The position numbers were made by a program, and so were the translations under genes. The notes under the pieces were generated by a model. It did no database searches and had not been told where the DNA came from. It worked only from the letters and a program-made list of their open reading frames with translations. This document shows, in pieces, positions 1 to 9,308 of a stretch of DNA of 51,228 bases; position 1 is the first letter of the stretch, and every line of letters begins with the position of its first letter. The stretch comes from Frankia canadensis. GTDB lineage: Bacteria; Actinomycetota; Actinomycetes; Frankiales; Frankiaceae. Where the stretch lies: NCBI RefSeq assembly GCF_900197875.1, contig NZ_FZMO01000168.1, positions 1 to 51,228 on the forward strand, written 5' to 3'.

Positions 1-75
1 GGGCTGGGTGATCTCGGCGGGCTGCTGGGCGGTGGCGGGCCCCGGCCCGTGGCCGGCGGCGAGCAGCCGGGCTGA
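1..75 (+). CDS. YbaB/EbfC nucleoid-associated protein, C-terminal end only
   Basis: Partial gene entering from the left edge. The last 24 codons read GLGDLGGLLGGGG and end at TGA 73-75. A Gly/Leu-rich tail of this kind directly upstream of recR is typical of YbaB/EbfC proteins, small dimeric DNA-binding proteins usually encoded in a dnaX-ybaB-recR cluster. The 15-base gap to recR suggests one transcript. Assignment rests on context and the tail only. Confidence 0.6.
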   Translation, partial: GLGDLGGLLGGGGPRPVAGGEQPG

Positions 76-90
76 CGGGCGGACGGGTCG

Positions 91-690
91 ATGTACGAGG
101 GCGTCGTCCAGGATCTGATCGACGAGCTCGGGCGACTGCCCGGCATCGGGCCGAAGAGCGCCCAGCGCATCGCGTTCCACCTGCTGGCCGCCGACCCGGT
201 GGACGTTCGCCGGCTGGCGGCGGCGCTGACGGAGGTCAAGGAGAAGGTCCGGTTCTGCCGGAGCTGCTTCAACGTCGCCCAGGCCGAGCTGTGCCGGATC
301 TGCGCCGATCCCCGCCGGGATGACTCGCTCATCTGCGTGGTGGAGGAGTCCAAGGACGTCGTCGCGATCGAGCGCACCCGGGAGTTCCGCGGCCGCTACC
401 ACGTGCTCGGCGGGGCGATCAATCCGATCGCCGGGGTGGGTCCCGACGACCTGCACATCCGCGAGCTGGTCGCCCGGCTGGCCGATGGCACGGTCACCGA
501 GCTGATCCTGGCCACCGACCCGAACACCGAGGGCGAGGTCACCGCCTCCTACCTGGCCCGCCAGATCGGTCCGATGGGGCTGCGGGTCACCCGGCTGGCC
601 AGTGGGCTGCCGATGGGCGGCGACCTGGAATGGGCCGACGAGGTGACGCTTGGACGCGCCTTCGAAGGGCGCCGGGTCGTCGGCGCCTGA
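91..690 (+). CDS. recR: Recombination mediator RecR
   Basis: RecR works with RecO (and RecF) to load RecA on gapped single-stranded DNA in the cytoplasm. The 199-residue protein has normal family length. An N-terminal helix-hairpin-helix segment ([17 protein letters not shown], about residues 16-32) is followed by a four-Cys zinc finger at Cys56, Cys59, Cys68 and Cys71. A Toprim domain follows, starting near [10 protein letters not shown] (residue 80) with the ATDPNTEGE acidic motif later on. The ATG at 91 lies just after the ybaB stop, so the two genes are probably co-transcribed. No abnormality seen. Confidence 0.97.
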   Translation: MYEGVVQDLIDELGRLPGIGPKSAQRIAFHLLAADPVDVRRLAAALTEVKEKVRFCRSCFNVAQAELCRICADPRRDDSLICVVEESKDVVAIERTREFRGRYHVLGGAINPIAGVGPDDLHIRELVARLADGTVTELILATDPNTEGEVTASYLARQIGPMGLRVTRLASGLPMGGDLEWADEVTLGRAFEGRRVVGA

Positions 691-692
691 GC

Positions 693-1424
693 TCAGAAGC
701 CCAGAATCGGCGCGTATGCCGAGCTGGGCACGGAGGCGAGTGTCAGCAGGACGACGCTGACGTCGAGGTGGTCCGCCTCATCGCTGAACACGGCGTGCAG
801 GCCGCGGGTGCGGTAGACGGCTATGCCCTGCTCCCGCACCACCCGGACGCCGAACACGTTCGTGGCCCGGATCCACCAGACCCGCCCGTCCGCGCGGATC
901 CGGATCTGCCGGGCGTCGCGGCGCAGGCCCGTCGTCAGTCGGGCCCGGCCCGCAGGGGGTAGCCGCGGCTGGTCGACATAGCCGACGATGTCGCGTTCCG
1001 GGCCGTGGACGACGAGCCGGATCGGCTGGGCCGCGGGCCCCGGCTCCACGAGGTCGAGCTCCGCGGTGATCTCCCGATCGGACGGGAGGAGCTCGGCGTT
1101 CCACACTCCCTCGCCGTGCAGGACCCGCTTGCCTCGCGGGCCGCCCTCGGGATGGCCACGGGGCAGCGCCCCGACGATGATCCGCCCGGCGCCGTCCAGC
1201 CGCCACGCCACCGAGACCACCATCCCCGCCGGCGCGGTGGGTCCGGCATCCCGGACGGGGAGCAGTCGGCACGCCCGCGTGTCGCCGCGCACACCGTCCG
1301 TCCAGCTCGTCACGCGCGGGGACCGCGCCGAAGCGCCGGCCTGCCATGCCCGCCCCCGGACGGATCCACCCGCTTCGATCACCCTGCCCCGATCACCCTC
1401 AGCAAAGTCCGTCACTCTTCGCAT
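693..1424 (-). CDS. Hypothetical protein
   Basis: A 243-residue protein that I do not recognise. It converges on recR with a 2-base gap. The first 65 residues are Arg/Gly/Ala-rich and may not be coding: the ATG at 1424 has no clear ribosome site, and an internal Met near residue 68 (MVVSVAWRLDG) begins the more ordered part. That part alternates hydrophobic strands and charged turns (about residues 70-235), suggesting a beta-rich soluble domain, with Trp-rich RVWWIRATNVFGVRVV near the end. No signal peptide or catalytic motif is visible. The reading frame on this strand is more protein-like than the overlapping frames, but the start is uncertain. Confidence 0.55.
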   Translation of the reverse strand: MRRVTDFAEGDRGRVIEAGGSVRGRAWQAGASARSPRVTSWTDGVRGDTRACRLLPVRDAGPTAPAGMVVSVAWRLDGAGRIIVGALPRGHPEGGPRGKRVLHGEGVWNAELLPSDREITAELDLVEPGPAAQPIRLVVHGPERDIVGYVDQPRLPPAGRARLTTGLRRDARQIRIRADGRVWWIRATNVFGVRVVREQGIAVYRTRGLHAVFSDEADHLDVSVVLLTLASVPSSAYAPILGF

Positions 1425-1750
1425 CGGCCGCCACCGTCGTCCGACCTGTCAGGCAGCGGTGAGCAACACCTCGCTGCGCTGTGCACCCAGATGCTACGCC
1501 GTGCGGCCATCTGTCCATCATGCGCACTCGCTCGCGCAGGTGCGCGCGCGTCAGCGTTGGCGAATGGCCGCGCGTCCGACTGCGCAGACGCGTGCTCCTT
1601 CGAACATCCATCGGGAGAAGCATTTGCACATGCAAAAGCACAGGAGCCACCGCGGTGGCCTCTCCGGGACCCAGACGCCGTCCCGCCCCGCCGGAAGGGC
1701 AAGGTAGAGGTCGCGCCCCTGCCGCACCGCTGTCCGAGGAGACCCATAGA
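1425..1750. other. Divergent intergenic region
   Basis: 326 bases between the minus-strand hypothetical gene and the plus-strand membrane protein. It is slightly less GC-rich than the genes (for example around 1500-1640) and should hold promoters for both. I see no convincing tRNA, small ORF with a ribosome site, or strong hairpin. Confidence 0.5.
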
Positions 1751-2200
1751 ATGATCATCAGCTCGCATGTCGGCGCCGGCGCGTTCGTCGGCATGGCAAT
1801 CCGGGATCCGGCGGCGGCGCTCGCCGCCGGCTTCGTCTCCCACCTCGTCATGGACGCGATGCCGCACTGGGGCACCGGGCCGAACACCGAGGCCGAGTGG
1901 CTGCCGATCGCCCGCCGCGACGGCGTGGCCGGGCTCGCCGCCATGGCGCTGCTGACCGCGTCCGCGCCCGCCGGCCGCCGCCTCGCCGTGCTCGCCGGCA
2001 TGACCGGGGCCTGCCTGCCCGACACCGACAAGGTCGGCCGGTACTTCGTCGGTTCGAGCCCGTGGCCGAGCCGGTTCGACCGCTTCCACGAGCGGATCCA
2101 GAACGAGGCCCGCCACCGCCTGCCCCGCGAGGTGGCCACCGCCGCCGTCCTGACCGCGGCCGGCACCCTCCTGCTGCGCCGCCTCGCCACCCGCCCCTAG
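1751..2200 (+). CDS. YdjM/DUF457-like membrane metal-dependent hydrolase-like protein
   Basis: A 149-residue protein starting at ATG 1751. The N-terminal half has two hydrophobic segments and the sequence SHLVMDAMPHWG (about residues 30-42), matching the SHxxxDxxPH signature of the YdjM/DUF457 group of membrane proteins annotated as metal-dependent hydrolases. A second acidic site, CLPDTDKVG, lies near residue 90, followed by a charged helix and a final hydrophobic segment. It is shorter than many family members. Function is unknown. It is a single gene converging on the alcohol dehydrogenase. Family assignment rests on the motif only. Confidence 0.6.
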   Translation: MIISSHVGAGAFVGMAIRDPAAALAAGFVSHLVMDAMPHWGTGPNTEAEWLPIARRDGVAGLAAMALLTASAPAGRRLAVLAGMTGACLPDTDKVGRYFVGSSPWPSRFDRFHERIQNEARHRLPREVATAAVLTAAGTLLLRRLATRP

Positions 2201-2234
2201 CCCGGCAGAGCGCGCCTAGGGCACCAGGGCGCCC

Positions 2235-3275
2235 CTACGGGATCAGGACCGCGGCACCGCTCACCCGGTCGGCGGCCAGGTCGGTGAGCGCCTGATCGGC
2301 GGCGTCGAGCGGGTAGGGCGTGGTGGTGACCGACAGCCGCCGACGCGCGGCGATCGCCAGGAACTCCTCGCCGTCCGCCCGGGTGTTCGCGGTCGTGCTG
2401 CGCAGGTCGCGCTCCTGGAACAGGTGCTCGGCGTAGCGCAGCCGCGGGATGTCCGTCAGGTGGATGCCGGCGACGGACAGCGTCCCGCCACGGTCGAGCG
2501 CCGCCAGCGCCACCGGCACCAGCTCCCCCACCGGGGCGAACAGGACGGCGGCGTCCAGCGACTCGGGCGGCGGGTCACAGGCACCGGCCGCTGAGGCGGC
2601 GCCGAGGCCCAGGGCCAGCTCACGGGCGGCGGGCGAGCGGGTCATCACGTGCACCCGGGCACCCTGCCCGATCGCCACCTGGGCGGCCAGGTGGGCGGAG
2701 GCGCCGAAACCGTAGATGCCCAGGCGCCCGCCGGGCGGTAGCTTCGCCCGGCGCAGCGCCCGGTAGCCGACGATGCCCGCGCACAACAGCGGCGCGAGCT
2801 CGGCGTCGGAGTAGCCGTCCGGCAGCCGGTAGGCATAGTCGGCGCGGACGCAGACGTACTCCGCGTAGCCGCCGTCCACGTCCCAGCCGGTGTAGGTCGA
2901 CGCCGGGCACAGGTTCTCCGCCCCGCGCGCACAGTAGGCGCAGGTGCCGTCGGTCGACGCGAGCCAGGCCACGCCCAGCCGATCCCCGCGGCGCACGGCA
3001 GACCCTGGCCCACCCGCCCCGGGACCGAGCGCGTCGGGACCGCCTACCCCGGGACCGAGCGCGTCGACGCGGCCGACGACCTCGTGGCCCGGCACGGCGC
3101 GCGCGCGGCGCGGGGCGAGGTCGCCCTCGGCGAGATGCAGGTCGGTCCGGCACACCCCGCAGGCATCGACCCGAAGCCTGACCTGTCCCGGGCCCGGTTC
3201 GGGGACCGGGAGGTCGGCACGGCGCAGCGGCCGGCTGGCCATCGGCCCCGGCGTGTCGACCTGCCAGGCCCGCAT
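2235..3275 (-). CDS. Zinc-dependent alcohol dehydrogenase family protein
   Basis: Medium-chain dehydrogenase/reductase of 346 residues. It is expected to oxidise an alcohol or reduce an aldehyde with NAD(P) in the cytoplasm. The N-terminal GroES-like fold carries the catalytic-zinc motif [15 protein letters not shown], and GHEVVGRV supplies the His/Glu site. The structural-zinc loop reads [15 protein letters not shown], so the first of the four usual Cys is Asp. The Rossmann part begins at [17 protein letters not shown]. An insertion of Gly/Pro-rich residues after VDALGPG comes from a short tandem duplication near 3019-3070. The substrate cannot be inferred from neighbours. Confidence 0.88.
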   Translation of the reverse strand: MRAWQVDTPGPMASRPLRRADLPVPEPGPGQVRLRVDACGVCRTDLHLAEGDLAPRRARAVPGHEVVGRVDALGPGVGGPDALGPGAGGPGSAVRRGDRLGVAWLASTDGTCAYCARGAENLCPASTYTGWDVDGGYAEYVCVRADYAYRLPDGYSDAELAPLLCAGIVGYRALRRAKLPPGGRLGIYGFGASAHLAAQVAIGQGARVHVMTRSPAARELALGLGAASAAGACDPPPESLDAAVLFAPVGELVPVALAALDRGGTLSVAGIHLTDIPRLRYAEHLFQERDLRSTTANTRADGEEFLAIAARRRLSVTTTPYPLDAADQALTDLAADRVSGAAVLIP

Positions 3276-3323
3276 CTCCCGCGTCCCCGCCCCGCCGCTC
3301 AGCCGCTCAGCCGCTCACGCCGC

Positions 3324-3908
3324 TCAGACGCTGACGCCGTGGTCGCGGGCCAGGCCACCGAGGTCGTTGTGGCCCTGGCCGACGGCGCGGAACTTCCACT
3401 CGGCGCCGTTGCGGTAGACCTCGCCGAAGATGACCACGGTCTCGGTGGAGTAGTCCTCGGACAGGTCGTAGCGGACCAGCTCGTTGCCGCCCTGGTCGAC
3501 GACGCGGATGTAGGCGTTACGCACCTGGCCGAAGTTCTGGCTGCGGCCCGCCGCGTCGTAGATGGACACCGGTACGACGATGCGCTCGATGTCGGCGGGG
3601 ACCTTCGGCAGGTCGATGATGATCGACTCGTCGTCGCCCTCGCCCTGGCCGGTCGTGTTGTCACCGGTCAGCGTGATCGAGCCGTCGGGGGCGGCGAGGT
3701 TGTTGTAGAAGATGAAGTAGCCGTCGCTGAGGGCCTTGCCGTCGGTCTTGACCCCGATCGCCGAGGCGTCGAGGTCGAAGTCCGTCCCGGTGGTGGTGCG
3801 GGCGTCCCAGCCCAGACCGACGTTGAGCGCGGTGAGCTGGGCGGTGCCGGCCTCAGCGGCCTGCTTGGTGAGGCTGACGTTGCCACCCTTGGCAAGGCTG
3901 ACTGCCAT
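3324..3908 (-). CDS. TerD family protein
   Basis: TerD-family calcium-binding stress protein of 194 residues, full family length. The start [15 protein letters not shown] and the segments [15 protein letters not shown] and [10 protein letters not shown] are diagnostic; the acidic loops bind Ca2+ in characterised homologues. TerD proteins occur in tellurite-resistance (ter) clusters, but actinomycetes carry several copies tied to envelope stress and development. This copy stands alone, without terB, terC or terZ nearby, so a tellurite role should not be assumed. It is divergent from aspartokinase across a 171-base gap. Confidence 0.93.
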   Translation of the reverse strand: MAVSLAKGGNVSLTKQAAEAGTAQLTALNVGLGWDARTTTGTDFDLDASAIGVKTDGKALSDGYFIFYNNLAAPDGSITLTGDNTTGQGEGDDESIIIDLPKVPADIERIVVPVSIYDAAGRSQNFGQVRNAYIRVVDQGGNELVRYDLSEDYSTETVVIFGEVYRNGAEWKFRAVGQGHNDLGGLARDHGVSV

Positions 3909-4079
3909 TGCGGATCGTCCTTCCTGGGGCGGTCCTCGGCGTCGGGGACCGGTTCGTACGGCCGCGCGGCCGTGTCGTCACCCTGGCACAACGGTCCGGA
4001 TCCGCCCAGCGTGCCGTCAGCGGCACGACATCCCGCCGAGGCGGGCGGGCAGGCGTCGGTGCTCGGTAATCTGAGCCCC

Positions 4080-5348
4080 ATGGCGCTCCTGGTCGCGAAG
4101 TTCGGTGGATCCTCCGTTGCCGACGCGGACCGCATCAAACGAGTCGCCGAGCGTGTCGTGGAGTCCCGCCGCGACGGCAACGACGTCGTCGTCGTGGTCA
4201 GCGCCATGGGCGACACGACCGATGAGCTGCTCGACCTCGCCGAGCAGGTCTCCCCGCTGCCGCCGGCCCGCGAGCTGGACATGCTGCTCACCGCCGGCGA
4301 GCGGATCTCGATGGCGCTGCTGGCGATGGCGATCACGACGCTGGGCGCCGAGGCCCGCTCGTTCACCGGCTCCCAGGCCGGGGTGATCACGGACTCGGCG
4401 CACGGCAAGGCGCGGATCATCGACGTGACGCCGGGGCGGATCCGGGCGGCGCTCGACGAGGGGGCGATCGCGATCGTCGCGGGCTTCCAGGGCGTCAGTC
4501 AGGACACCAAGGACATCACGACGCTGGGCCGCGGCGGCTCGGACACGACGGCGGTGGCGCTGGCCGCGGCGCTGAACGCGGACGCCTGCGAGATCTACAC
4601 CGACGTCGACGGCGTGTTCAGCGCCGACCCGCGCATCGTCCCGGACGCGCGGCACATCGACCGGATCTCCTACGAGGAGATGCTGGAGATGGCCGCCTGC
4701 GGCGCCAAGGTCCTGATGCTGCGGTGCGTCGAGTACGCCCGCCGTTACACCGTCCCCGTACATGTCCGCTCGTCGTTCTCCTCGAAGCCGGGCACGTGGG
4801 TCACCGAGATTCCGGAGGCACAGCTCGTGGAACAGGCCATCATCCGCGGTGTCGCGCACGACCTGAGCGAGGCGAAGGTGACGGTCGTCGGCTGCCCGGA
4901 CAAGCCGGGGGTGGCGGCCGCGGTGTTCCGGGCGGTCGCGGACGCGGACGTCAACCTCGACATGATCGTCCAGGTCGGCTCGGTGGCGGGCTCGGGCCGC
5001 ACCGACATCTCGTTCACCGCGCCGAAGGCCGACGGGCGCACCGCGCTCACCGCGCTGGCCAAGGTGCAGGCCGAGATCGGCTTCGAGCGGACCCTCTACG
5101 ACGACCACATCGGCAAGCTGTCGCTGATCGGCGCCGGGATGAAGTCGCACCCGGGCGTGTCGGCCCGGTTCTTCGGCTCGCTGGCGGACGCCGGCATCAA
5201 CGTGGAGATCATCTCCACGTCGGAGATCCGCATCTCGGTGGTCGTGCGCGACACCGATCTGCCGAGCGCCGTGCGCGCCGTGCACGGCGCGTTCGAGCTC
5301 GGCGATCCGGACGGCGGCGGCGTCGTCTACGCCGGCACCGGCCGATGA
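4080..5348 (+). CDS. lysC: Aspartokinase (alpha subunit; beta subunit made from an internal start)
   Basis: Phosphorylates aspartate, the first step toward lysine, methionine, threonine and diaminopimelate. The 422-residue protein starts at ATG 4080 ([12 protein letters not shown]). The frame is open about 1 kb further upstream, but that extension is antisense to terD and not credible. The kinase domain has KFGGSS near residue 7 and [11 protein letters not shown]. The C-terminal half has two ACT regulatory domains (about 265-420). A strong in-frame internal ribosome site (see 4827) would make the separate beta subunit known from Bacillus and Corynebacterium. asd follows 43 bases later. Confidence 0.97.
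   Translation: MALLVAKFGGSSVADADRIKRVAERVVESRRDGNDVVVVVSAMGDTTDELLDLAEQVSPLPPARELDMLLTAGERISMALLAMAITTLGAEARSFTGSQAGVITDSAHGKARIIDVTPGRIRAALDEGAIAIVAGFQGVSQDTKDITTLGRGGSDTTAVALAAALNADACEIYTDVDGVFSADPRIVPDARHIDRISYEEMLEMAACGAKVLMLRCVEYARRYTVPVHVRSSFSSKPGTWVTEIPEAQLVEQAIIRGVAHDLSEAKVTVVGCPDKPGVAAAVFRAVADADVNLDMIVQVGSVAGSGRTDISFTAPKADGRTALTALAKVQAEIGFERTLYDDHIGKLSLIGAGMKSHPGVSARFFGSLADAGINVEIISTSEIRISVVVRDTDLPSAVRAVHGAFELGDPDGGGVVYAGTGR
4827..5348 (+). CDS. Aspartokinase beta subunit, in-frame internal start
   Basis: An in-frame GTG at 4827 (residue 250 of the long form) is preceded by GGAGG at 4814-4818 with an 8-base spacer, a better ribosome site than many real starts here. The product would be 173 residues, beginning [20 protein letters not shown] and consisting of the two ACT domains. 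The same arrangement is established for lysC of Bacillus subtilis and Corynebacterium glutamicum, where alpha and beta form an alpha2beta2 enzyme under feedback control. Seen: the site and frame. Inferred: translation. Confidence 0.75.
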   Translation: MEQAIIRGVAHDLSEAKVTVVGCPDKPGVAAAVFRAVADADVNLDMIVQVGSVAGSGRTDISFTAPKADGRTALTALAKVQAEIGFERTLYDDHIGKLSLIGAGMKSHPGVSARFFGSLADAGINVEIISTSEIRISVVVRDTDLPSAVRAVHGAFELGDPDGGGVVYAGTGR

Positions 5349-5391
5349 CCACCGACGCGCGATGATCGAACAGGCACAGGAGGGACCGGAG

Positions 5392-6477
5392 ATGACGACG
5401 GGCAGCGAGGCGGGGCGGCGGCCGACGCTCGCGGTGGTGGGCGCGACGGGCGCGGTCGGCACGGTGATGCTGTCGCTGCTCGCCGAGCGGGCGGACGTCT
5501 GGGGCGAGATCAGGCCGGTCGCGTCGGCCCGCTCGGCGGGGCGGACGGTACGGGTGCGCGGCGAGGACGTCGTCGTCCAGGTGCTCGCGCCGGAGGTCTT
5601 CGACGGGGTGGACGTCGCCGTGTTCGACGTGCCCGACGAGGTGTCCGCGCAGTGGGCGCCGATCGCGGCGGCGCGCGGCGCGGTGGCGGTGGACAACTCC
5701 GGCGCCTTCCGGATGGACGACGACGTGCCGCTCGTCGTGCCGGAGGTCAACGCCGACCAGCTCGCGCGGCGGCCGCGGGGGATCATCGCGAACCCCAACT
5801 GCACGACCCTGTCGATGATCGTCGCGCTGGGCGCGCTGCACCGGGCGTTCGGCCTGGAGTCGATGGTCGCCTCGTCGTACCAGGCGGCGAGCGGCGCCGG
5901 GCAGGCCGGCATCGACACCCTCTACGACCAGCTCGCCACCGTCGGCGGCACCCACGAGCTCGGACAGACGGCCGGCGACGTACGCAAGGCCATCGGGGAG
6001 GACGGGCTCGGGCCGTTCCCGGCGCCGCTGGCGCTCAACGTGGTGCCGTGGGCCGGGTCGCTGAAGGACGGCGGCTGGTCGTCCGAGGAGCTCAAGGTCC
6101 GCAACGAGTCCCGCAAGATCCTCGGCCTGCCCGGGCTGCGGGTCTCGGCGACCTGCGTGCGCGTGCCGGTCATCACCACGCATGCGGTGGCGGTGCACGC
6201 CTGGTTCGCCCAGCCGGTGACGGCCGCGCAGGCCAGGGAGGTGCTGCTTGGCGCACCCGGGGTCGCCGTCGTCGACGACCCGGCCGCCGGCGAGTTCCCG
6301 ACGCCCGCGGACGTGGTCGGCACCGATCCCACCTGGGTGGGGCGCATCCGCCAGTCGCCGGACGACCCCCGCGAGGTCGCCCTGTTCCTGTGCGGTGACA
6401 ACCTTCGCAAGGGCGCGGCGCTGAACACGCTGCAGATCGCCGAGCTGCTCGTCGGCGCGGAGCAGCGCCTTGAGTGA
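5392..6477 (+). CDS. asd: Aspartate-semialdehyde dehydrogenase
   Basis: Reduces aspartyl-phosphate to aspartate semialdehyde with NADPH, the step after aspartokinase. The start is set at ATG 5392 because AGGAGGG at 5378-5384 lies 7 bases upstream; an ATG at 5362 would add ten residues without a ribosome site. The 361-residue protein has the nucleotide-binding motif VVGATGAVGTVML, the catalytic Cys137 in NPNCTT, and the C-terminal dimerisation domain with VPVITTHAVAVHAWF. It forms an operon with aspartokinase and is followed by a strong hairpin. Confidence 0.97.
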   Translation: MTTGSEAGRRPTLAVVGATGAVGTVMLSLLAERADVWGEIRPVASARSAGRTVRVRGEDVVVQVLAPEVFDGVDVAVFDVPDEVSAQWAPIAAARGAVAVDNSGAFRMDDDVPLVVPEVNADQLARRPRGIIANPNCTTLSMIVALGALHRAFGLESMVASSYQAASGAGQAGIDTLYDQLATVGGTHELGQTAGDVRKAIGEDGLGPFPAPLALNVVPWAGSLKDGGWSSEELKVRNESRKILGLPGLRVSATCVRVPVITTHAVAVHAWFAQPVTAAQAREVLLGAPGVAVVDDPAAGEFPTPADVVGTDPTWVGRIRQSPDDPREVALFLCGDNLRKGAALNTLQIAELLVGAEQRLE

Positions 6478-6492
6478 TGAACCCGGTGTTGT

Positions 6493-6535
6493 CCGTGGCG
6501 CGGGCTGGTAGGCCTTTCACCAGCCCGCGTCACGG
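6493..6535 (+). terminator. Hairpin terminator after asd
   Basis: Arms 6493-6509 and 6519-6535 pair almost perfectly (17 positions, including one G-T) around a 9-base loop. There is no T-run, as is common for actinomycete terminators. It sits 15 bases after the asd stop. Confidence 0.8.
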
Positions 6536-6886
6536 CTCTCATTCGCTTTTCGGCCGCTTCTTATGAAGCGTTAAGCTTCGACGTGACGAAGGGGCACGAC
6601 CGAAGGGCCGAGAACAAGCACCGGAAGAACCAAAAGACCCTTACCGGTGATTGCACGAACAGCTAGCATCCCGGCCGCCGCCAGCGATATCGCGCTGATC
6701 GACGAATAGCCGGCGGAGCACCGGAAGACGAGCCGGCCCCACCGAGCCCGGGATCACAATTCCCGATCGGATGCCGCGAGATCACCATCTCCGGAACTGT
6801 CCGGCGCAACCGGAAGCCGGAGGGTTCCGTCACGATCGGGCCGCGAGGGGGTGCGAACCGGCTCCGTGACGGAAGGTGCACAGACG
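6536..6886. other. Gene-free interval between two convergent terminators
   Basis: About 350 bases enclosed by the asd and csp terminators. No reading frame has a credible start and codon pattern. It contains a small inverted repeat GAAGC-N5-GCTTC near 6563 and some less GC-rich sequence around 6560-6660. A small RNA is possible but I have no positive evidence. Confidence 0.4.
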
Positions 6887-6929
6887 CGGTCAGCCCGCCC
6901 AGCGGGACACCCGTTGGGCGGGCTGACCG
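6887..6929 (-). terminator. Hairpin terminator after the cold-shock gene
   Basis: Arms 6887-6906 and 6910-6929 pair over 20 positions with one G-T wobble and a 3-base loop. It lies 17 bases past the csp stop on the minus strand and could act in both directions. Confidence 0.8.
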
Positions 6930-6945
6930 TGAAGTCTCTCGTGGC

Positions 6946-7149
6946 TCAGACGACGCGGACGGCGTCGGCCTGCGGACCCTTCTGACCCTGGGTCACCTGG
7001 AACTCGACCCGCTGGCCCTCCTCAAGTGCCTTGTATCCGTCCATGTCAATCGCGCTGTAGTGGACGAAGACGTCGGAACCGCCGCCGTCCACGGAGATGA
7101 AGCCGAAGCCCTTCTCCGAGTTGAACCACTTCACCGTGCCCTGAGCCAC
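6946..7149 (-). CDS. Cold-shock protein, CspA family
   Basis: A 67-residue single-OB-fold RNA chaperone. Both RNA-binding motifs are intact: KGFGFISV (RNP1) and DVFVHYSAI (RNP2), in a protein starting [14 protein letters not shown]. It probably melts mRNA structure in the cytoplasm. It is monocistronic, with its own terminator and a long gene-free upstream region that may give a long regulated 5' leader as in other csp genes. No defect seen. Confidence 0.97.
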   Translation of the reverse strand: MAQGTVKWFNSEKGFGFISVDGGGSDVFVHYSAIDMDGYKALEEGQRVEFQVTQGQKGPQADAVRVV

Positions 7150-7614
7150 GTGCCGTTCTCCCTGCTGGTGCAGTCAGGACCCGCACCGCGCGGGCCCCGG
7201 ACCGAACGCCAGGAAGCCACAAGAGATCCTGGCGCTGTTCCGCCGCGTCTCGGTTGAGCCGCGAACCGGCGAACTCCGGCCAAGGACGACGCTACACGGA
7301 CGGAGGCGTTCGCGGGAGTCCTCCGAGCAAGGAAGTCCACTTCATGCCCCGGTAACAGAACAACGCCGCCGCTCCCATCCCGGGCACCTCGGGCGGCACC
7401 GTCCCGCAATCCATCGAGCTGGCAGGGGATTTCCAGGCCCGACCGGGCCGCGCCGCACGCCGGCCCGGCGGTGGCCCGGACGTGGCACCCGGACGGGTGA
7501 TCTGTTGAAGACTTTCTCTCCGACCACGGCCGAGCCCACAACGCACCGGATGTCACCAGGTGAACATGGACAGTTACCCGTCGTCCACCAGTCTGCCGGG
7601 TACGTGACCCCGCG
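7150..7614 (-). other. Upstream region of the cold-shock gene
   Basis: 465 bases between the end of the CYTH-CHAD gene and the csp start, both on the minus strand. Frames here have no ribosome sites or protein-like codon pattern. It most likely holds the csp promoter and a long untranslated leader. I could not identify a convincing -10/-35 pair. Confidence 0.45.
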
Positions 7615-9189
7615 TCAGCCGAGCCAGCGGCGGTACCGGCGCCCGGAGATCTCCGGCCAGACGTCGAAGAAGTCCCGCTCGGCGAGCCGGCCGCGGCATT
7701 CCTCCAGCCCGAGCAGCACCCCGAGGGTGAACGCCGCCGGATCGCCCTGCGCCTGGGCGGCAACGCCCCAGTCCCGTAGCAGCGCCCGGGCGACCGCCGC
7801 GTCCTGATGGATACCCAGCAGCTCCTGGGCCCGCTCGGCCTGCCCCGCCAGGGCGGTGGCCGCCTCGCCGTACAGCGGGGTGACGATCTCGGCCGCGTAC
7901 CGCAGCCGCTTGGCCTGCTTGCGGGCCACGTGCAGCAGCTCGTCGCGTTCCGGGCCGACGGGCAGTGCCGCCGCCGCCGCGACCTTGCGGGCCAGTCGCC
8001 GGTCCGCCGCCGCCACCAGCCCGGGCAGCACGGTGCCGGCCGGTCGGGCGGCCAGTCCCCGCCAGGGCGAGCGCACGAGGTCGAGCAGGCTGTCGACGAG
8101 GGCGAAGTACCGCTCGCTGCGCAGCATCACGAGCGCCTGCTCGCGCCCGGCCGCGAGGCCCGTGCCGAGATGCGCGGTGACCGTCTCGTGTACCGGGCCG
8201 GCGACGAGCTCGGCGGGAAGCCGCGCCACGCGCCCGTCGAAGTAGGCGATCTGCACCTCGGCGTCCCGGGCGGCGGACAGCGCCCCGGCGAGGTCCCGCA
8301 GCTCGCCGTCCAGATGGGCGACCGCCTTCGCCGGGAACAGCGGCGCGAAGATCCGCAGCGCGCTGCGGGCCCGCCGGCAGGCGACCCGCATCCGGTGCAC
8401 GGCCTCCGGCTCGTCGAGCCGGACCCGGGGATCGGCCGCGAGCAGCACCCGGACCTGGTCGATGAGGTAGGCGCGCACGACATCGCCGGCCGGCTTGCGC
8501 CGGCGCGGGCGGCGCGGCGGGGCGGGCACGTCCGGGCCGGGGCCGGCGGCGATCAGCGGCCCGAGCAGCCGGCCGAGCTTGGACGAGTCGGCCGCGGCGA
8601 CCGCGCCGGCCGCGAGCAGCAGCTCGCCGACCTCGTCGAGCACGTCGGGGCGGCCGTCGACCAGCTCGACCTCGATCTCCCGCCAGCTGCTGACCGTCGT
8701 CGAGGCGCCCAGCGTCTGGGCGGAGACCTGGTCGTCGACGACCTCGGCGAGGTCGGTGCCGGTGGCGTCGCGCAACCGGCGGGCGGTGCGCAGCGTGCGC
8801 AGCCGAGCAACCGGGAGCAGCTCGGCGCCGCGCAGGTGTACGGCGACCAGGTCGACGAACTCGGTCGGCGGCGTGTGCCGGTGCCCCTCGGCGATCTCGA
8901 TCGCGTCGGCGTCGGCGTCGGCGTCGAGCGGCAGCCGCAGCTCGTCGCGCTCGCCGACCCGGACCGGCAGCTTCAGGTGCCAGCCGGCGTCGGCCCCGCC
9001 GGTACGCCGGCGCAGGGTGATCCGGTTGCGGGCGAGACGCAGGTCGTCGGTGTCGTAGTAGATGGCCTCCAGGCTGACCGTGCGCCGGGTGCGCGCCGTC
9101 ACGACGCCGGCGATCTCGCCCAGCCGCGGCAGCACGAACGTCGGCTCGACGGCGTACTTGCGTTCGATCTCACGGACTCCGGTGGCCAT
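7615..9189 (-). CDS. CYTH and CHAD domain-containing protein
   Basis: A 524-residue fusion. The N-terminal CYTH domain (about residues 1-200) opens with EIERKY, the ExExK signature of triphosphate-tunnel enzymes that hydrolyse inorganic triphosphate or act on nucleotides. The C-terminal CHAD domain (about 240-520) is helical with repeated His/Arg/Lys positions (for example VHRMRVACRRARSALR and LLHVARKQAKRLRYA) that bind polyphosphate. The ATG at 9189 is chosen because AGGAGG precedes it by 8 bases; the frame extends 21 codons further without support. It probably acts in polyphosphate metabolism. Monocistronic. Confidence 0.9.
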   Translation of the reverse strand: MATGVREIERKYAVEPTFVLPRLGEIAGVVTARTRRTVSLEAIYYDTDDLRLARNRITLRRRTGGADAGWHLKLPVRVGERDELRLPLDADADADAIEIAEGHRHTPPTEFVDLVAVHLRGAELLPVARLRTLRTARRLRDATGTDLAEVVDDQVSAQTLGASTTVSSWREIEVELVDGRPDVLDEVGELLLAAGAVAAADSSKLGRLLGPLIAAGPGPDVPAPPRRPRRRKPAGDVVRAYLIDQVRVLLAADPRVRLDEPEAVHRMRVACRRARSALRIFAPLFPAKAVAHLDGELRDLAGALSAARDAEVQIAYFDGRVARLPAELVAGPVHETVTAHLGTGLAAGREQALVMLRSERYFALVDSLLDLVRSPWRGLAARPAGTVLPGLVAAADRRLARKVAAAAALPVGPERDELLHVARKQAKRLRYAAEIVTPLYGEAATALAGQAERAQELLGIHQDAAVARALLRDWGVAAQAQGDPAAFTLGVLLGLEECRGRLAERDFFDVWPEISGRRYRRWLG

Positions 9190-9308
9190 CCGCCCCGCCT
9201 CCTCACCACCCGCGCCACACCGTCCGCGCACCCAACCCGCCACCCAGAACACCAGGGAGACGAGGACTGGACACCGGATGGACGACGCGAGTACTCCGGC
9301 CGTTTACG

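Noticed and set aside
1590-1650. TTCGAAC-like stretch considered as a tRNA T-loop
   Set aside because: No matching acceptor, D and anticodon stems could be built around it.
3324-3908. Tellurite-resistance operon
   Set aside because: Only terD is present; no terB, terC, terZ or terA neighbours.
4017-5918. A 633-codon minus-strand frame opposite aspartokinase and asd
   Set aside because: Antisense to two conserved enzymes with no motif of its own; explained by base composition.
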